A stretch of DNA of 6,911 nucleotides from an uncultured Rhodospirillaceae bacterium (GTDB lineage Bacteria > Pseudomonadota > Alphaproteobacteria > RF32 > CAG-239). Positions 5,823-6,911 of this stretch are shown here, piece after piece. The notes under the pieces are model-generated. The model had not been told where the DNA came from. It saw nothing but the letters and a program-made list of their open reading frames with translations, and did no database searches. The position numbers and the translations under genes are program-made. The stretch's first letter is position 1, and the number at the start of each line of letters is the position of its first letter. The stretch spans positions 1-6,911 of the forward strand of contig OMQZ01000124.1 in NCBI GenBank assembly GCA_900313355.1, in the 5' to 3' direction.

Positions 5823-5840
5823 AATTTGCTTTTTAAAAGA

Positions 5841-5880
5841 TTAAGCCTCTTTTTTTTCAAAGAGGCTTAATTTATTTTTT
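5841..5880 (+). terminator. Strong intrinsic terminator of the beta-barrel gene
   Basis: A perfect 12-bp stem, TTAAGCCTCTTT (5841-5852) with AAAGAGGCTTAA (5859-5870), surrounds a 6-nt loop and is followed by TTTATTTTTT. It begins 18 nt after the stop at 5820-5822. The strong U-tract on the plus side assigns it to this gene and insulates the FtsB-like gene downstream. Confidence 0.92.
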
Positions 5881-5910
5881 ATTTTCATAACCAATTTTTA
5901 ACAATAAATC

Positions 5911-5919
5911 TGTTATATG
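5911..5919 (+). promoter_or_regulatory. Extended -10 promoter candidate for the ftsB-like gene
   Basis: TG-T-TATATG (5911-5919) has the extended -10 form TGnTATAnn, with a 4/6 hexamer. No convincing -35 is seen 16-18 bp upstream. It follows the barrel-gene terminator, exactly where a new promoter is needed. A very similar TGTTATACT precedes the gene at 6366. Confidence 0.35.
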
Positions 5920-5947
5920 GACTCAAAGCATTATTAATGAGGCGATT

Positions 5948-6268
5948 ATGAGCAGATTCTTAAATCTATTATCAAAAATGAAAAGTTCATCAGGCTTGCT
6001 TATGATGCTCATCTTGATTTTTATTTATTTCACTTTTTATGCCGTCCGTGGTGAACGCGGGCTGATTCGTTACCTTAATTTAACCAAAGAAGTCGAAAAA
6101 GCACGTGCCTTAGAAGAAAAATACACACTTGAAAAAAAACATTGGGACGACAAAATCAAACTCCTTTCTCCTGAGAGTTTAGACCTTGATATGCTTGATG
6201 AACAAGCCCGTGTGGTTTTAAACATGGTCGGAGAAAAAGAGTTCGTGATTCTCGATTCGGATTTATAG
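5948..6268 (+). CDS. ftsB: FtsB/DivIC-family septum formation initiator
   Basis: FtsB is a bitopic divisome protein that forms a periplasmic coiled coil with FtsL and FtsQ and helps activate septal peptidoglycan synthesis. The 106-residue product has a short cytoplasmic start, one membrane helix at about 17-33, the GERGL element (35-39) at the start of a Leu- and Glu-rich coiled coil (about 38-72), and a C-terminal motif SLDLDMLDEQARVVL (77-91) followed by GEKEFVI. This is the typical alphaproteobacterial FtsB-like sequence, often found next to eno and pdhA; here its neighbours are a beta-barrel gene and a membrane coiled-coil protein. GAGG (5939-5942) lies 5 nt before the ATG. Length is normal for the family. 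Confidence 0.87.
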   Translation: MSRFLNLLSKMKSSSGLLMMLILIFIYFTFYAVRGERGLIRYLNLTKEVEKARALEEKYTLEKKHWDDKIKLLSPESLDLDMLDEQARVVLNMVGEKEFVILDSDL

Positions 6269-6301
6269 GAAATAAAAAAGTCTTTATTTTTTTTTATTTT
6301 T

Positions 6302-6310
6302 TGTTATACT
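6302..6310 (+). promoter_or_regulatory. Extended -10 promoter candidate for the gene at 6366
   Basis: TG-T-TATACT (6302-6310) combines the TGn extension with a 5/6 -10 hexamer in the middle of the 97-bp gap after the ftsB-like gene. The upstream region is T-rich and has no clear -35, which extended -10 promoters tolerate. Transcription would start near 6317, at the edge of the hairpin at 6321-6348. Confidence 0.45.
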
Positions 6311-6320
6311 CACAGCCGTC

Positions 6321-6348
6321 AAAAGCGAAAAAACAAAAAAACGCTTTT
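6321..6348 (+). promoter_or_regulatory. Leader hairpin AAAAGCG/CGCTTTT upstream of the gene at 6366
   Basis: AAAAGCG (6321-6327) is complementary to CGCTTTT (6342-6348) across a 14-nt, almost pure-A loop. It would sit at the very 5' end of a transcript from the promoter at 6302-6310. No U-tract longer than the stem follows, so I do not call it a terminator; it could protect the 5' end or be incidental. Confidence 0.3.
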
Positions 6349-6365
6349 AATTTGTGGAACATTAT

Positions 6366-6911
6366 ATGAGAAGGAATGCCCAAAAATTTAGGATAAAAAA
6401 ACCGCACAAATTACATTACACCCCCTCAAAGCCCTTTTTCTCAACCAAAGAAATTATATTCCGAAGCGGGGCCCGTGCCAAGGTTTTTAATATATCTTCC
6501 AAAATGCAAATTTTCATGCTGATTATCGTTTTGTTAATCGGTATATGGAGCGGTGTTTCTTATCATATGTACCACAAATCTGACAAATATCGCTCAAAAC
6601 TCCACAAAACGCGTGATGCTTATGCCGAACTGATGAGTGATTTTGTTGCCGTTCACAAAAACATTAATTCGATGTTCAGCTTAATCTCCGAAGAAAACAT
6701 CCAAGACGAAGATGAGCTCAACAGATATAAAGAACAAGCCCAAGCCGTTGAAGAAAAAATCAAAAAAATCACCGACAACGAAGGCTGGCTCCAAACCGAC
6801 AAAGTCAATGACAAAATGACAGCCCAAGAAGCCCTTTTGGAGCGCGACCGTGCCTTAGCCGAACGAAACGCTTTGCTTACAAAGATTCGCGAACTTGAAA
6901 CGAGCGTTCAA
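6366..6911 (+). CDS. Membrane-anchored coiled-coil protein, possibly an M23-type peptidase N-terminus (cut by right edge)
   Basis: The frame is open for 182 codons from the ATG at 6366 to the right edge. A very basic cytoplasmic start (MRRNAQKFRIKKPHK) is followed by FRSGARAKVFNISSKMQ and one membrane helix at about 48-63. The rest is predicted coiled coil in the periplasm, rich in Glu, Lys and Ala (about 70-182). A basic segment, a short R-S-x-x-R-type element, one helix and a long coiled coil resemble the N-termini of alphaproteobacterial LytM/M23 peptidoglycan hydrolases or their regulators. The catalytic domain would lie beyond the window, so this remains a guess. The position after an ftsB-like gene suits a role in cell-wall growth or division. 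Ribosome binding is weak: only GTGGA, with GGA at 6356-6358, 7 nt before the ATG. Confidence 0.6.
   Translation, partial: MRRNAQKFRIKKPHKLHYTPSKPFFSTKEIIFRSGARAKVFNISSKMQIFMLIIVLLIGIWSGVSYHMYHKSDKYRSKLHKTRDAYAELMSDFVAVHKNINSMFSLISEENIQDEDELNRYKEQAQAVEEKIKKITDNEGWLQTDKVNDKMTAQEALLERDRALAERNALLTKIRELETSVQ

Noticed and set aside
6268..6300. AT-only hairpin and T-run after the ftsB-like gene as a terminator
   Set aside because: The possible stem (AATAAA with TTTATT) has no G:C pairs, so it is too weak to call, although the T-run could help pausing.

Overview
The window looks like chromosomal DNA from an AT-rich alphaproteobacterium. A Gram-negative envelope is shown by a YidC with a large periplasmic domain, an outer-membrane beta-barrel protein that ends in Phe, and an FtsB/DivIC-type division protein. 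The L34, RnpA, YidD and YidC set and the FtsB-like sequence look alphaproteobacterial. The moderate to low G+C and a degenerate CTCGGGCTTGA palindrome suggest one of the low-GC, often host-associated lineages. That placement is an inference from recalled sequence style, not from a search.

Layout: on the minus strand, read right to left, lie a family-5-type Fe-S uracil-DNA glycosylase (4472-5107), an OpgB/LtaS-like phosphoglycerol transferase overlapping it by ATGA (2676-4475), then rpmH (2428-2562, with its own strong sigma70-type promoter), rnpA (2014-2424) and yidD (1809-2033, overlapping rnpA). The N-terminal 341 codons of yidC (1-1023, running off the left edge) lie further on. The usual rpmH-rnpA-yidD-yidC run is split here by about 785 bp holding a plus-strand gene for a four-helix membrane protein of unknown function (1342-1737). 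That gene has its own strong terminator, a degenerate palindromic repeat on its upstream side, and no clear ribosome binding site.

On the plus strand at the right are a small outer-membrane beta-barrel protein (5256-5822) with a strong terminator, an FtsB/DivIC-like divisome protein (5948-6268), and the start of a membrane-anchored coiled-coil protein (6366 to the right edge) that may be an M23-type cell-wall hydrolase. Promoter candidates of the form TGTTATA precede the last two genes.

Most of the content is cell-envelope biogenesis: membrane protein insertion (YidC, YidD), periplasmic glycerophosphoryl transfer, an outer-membrane barrel, septum formation and perhaps peptidoglycan remodelling. 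Ribosomal protein L34, RNase P and DNA repair are interleaved. I see no CRISPR array, tRNA, rRNA, transposase or clear new multi-gene system. The most unusual part is the small gene lodged in the rpmH-yidC locus.
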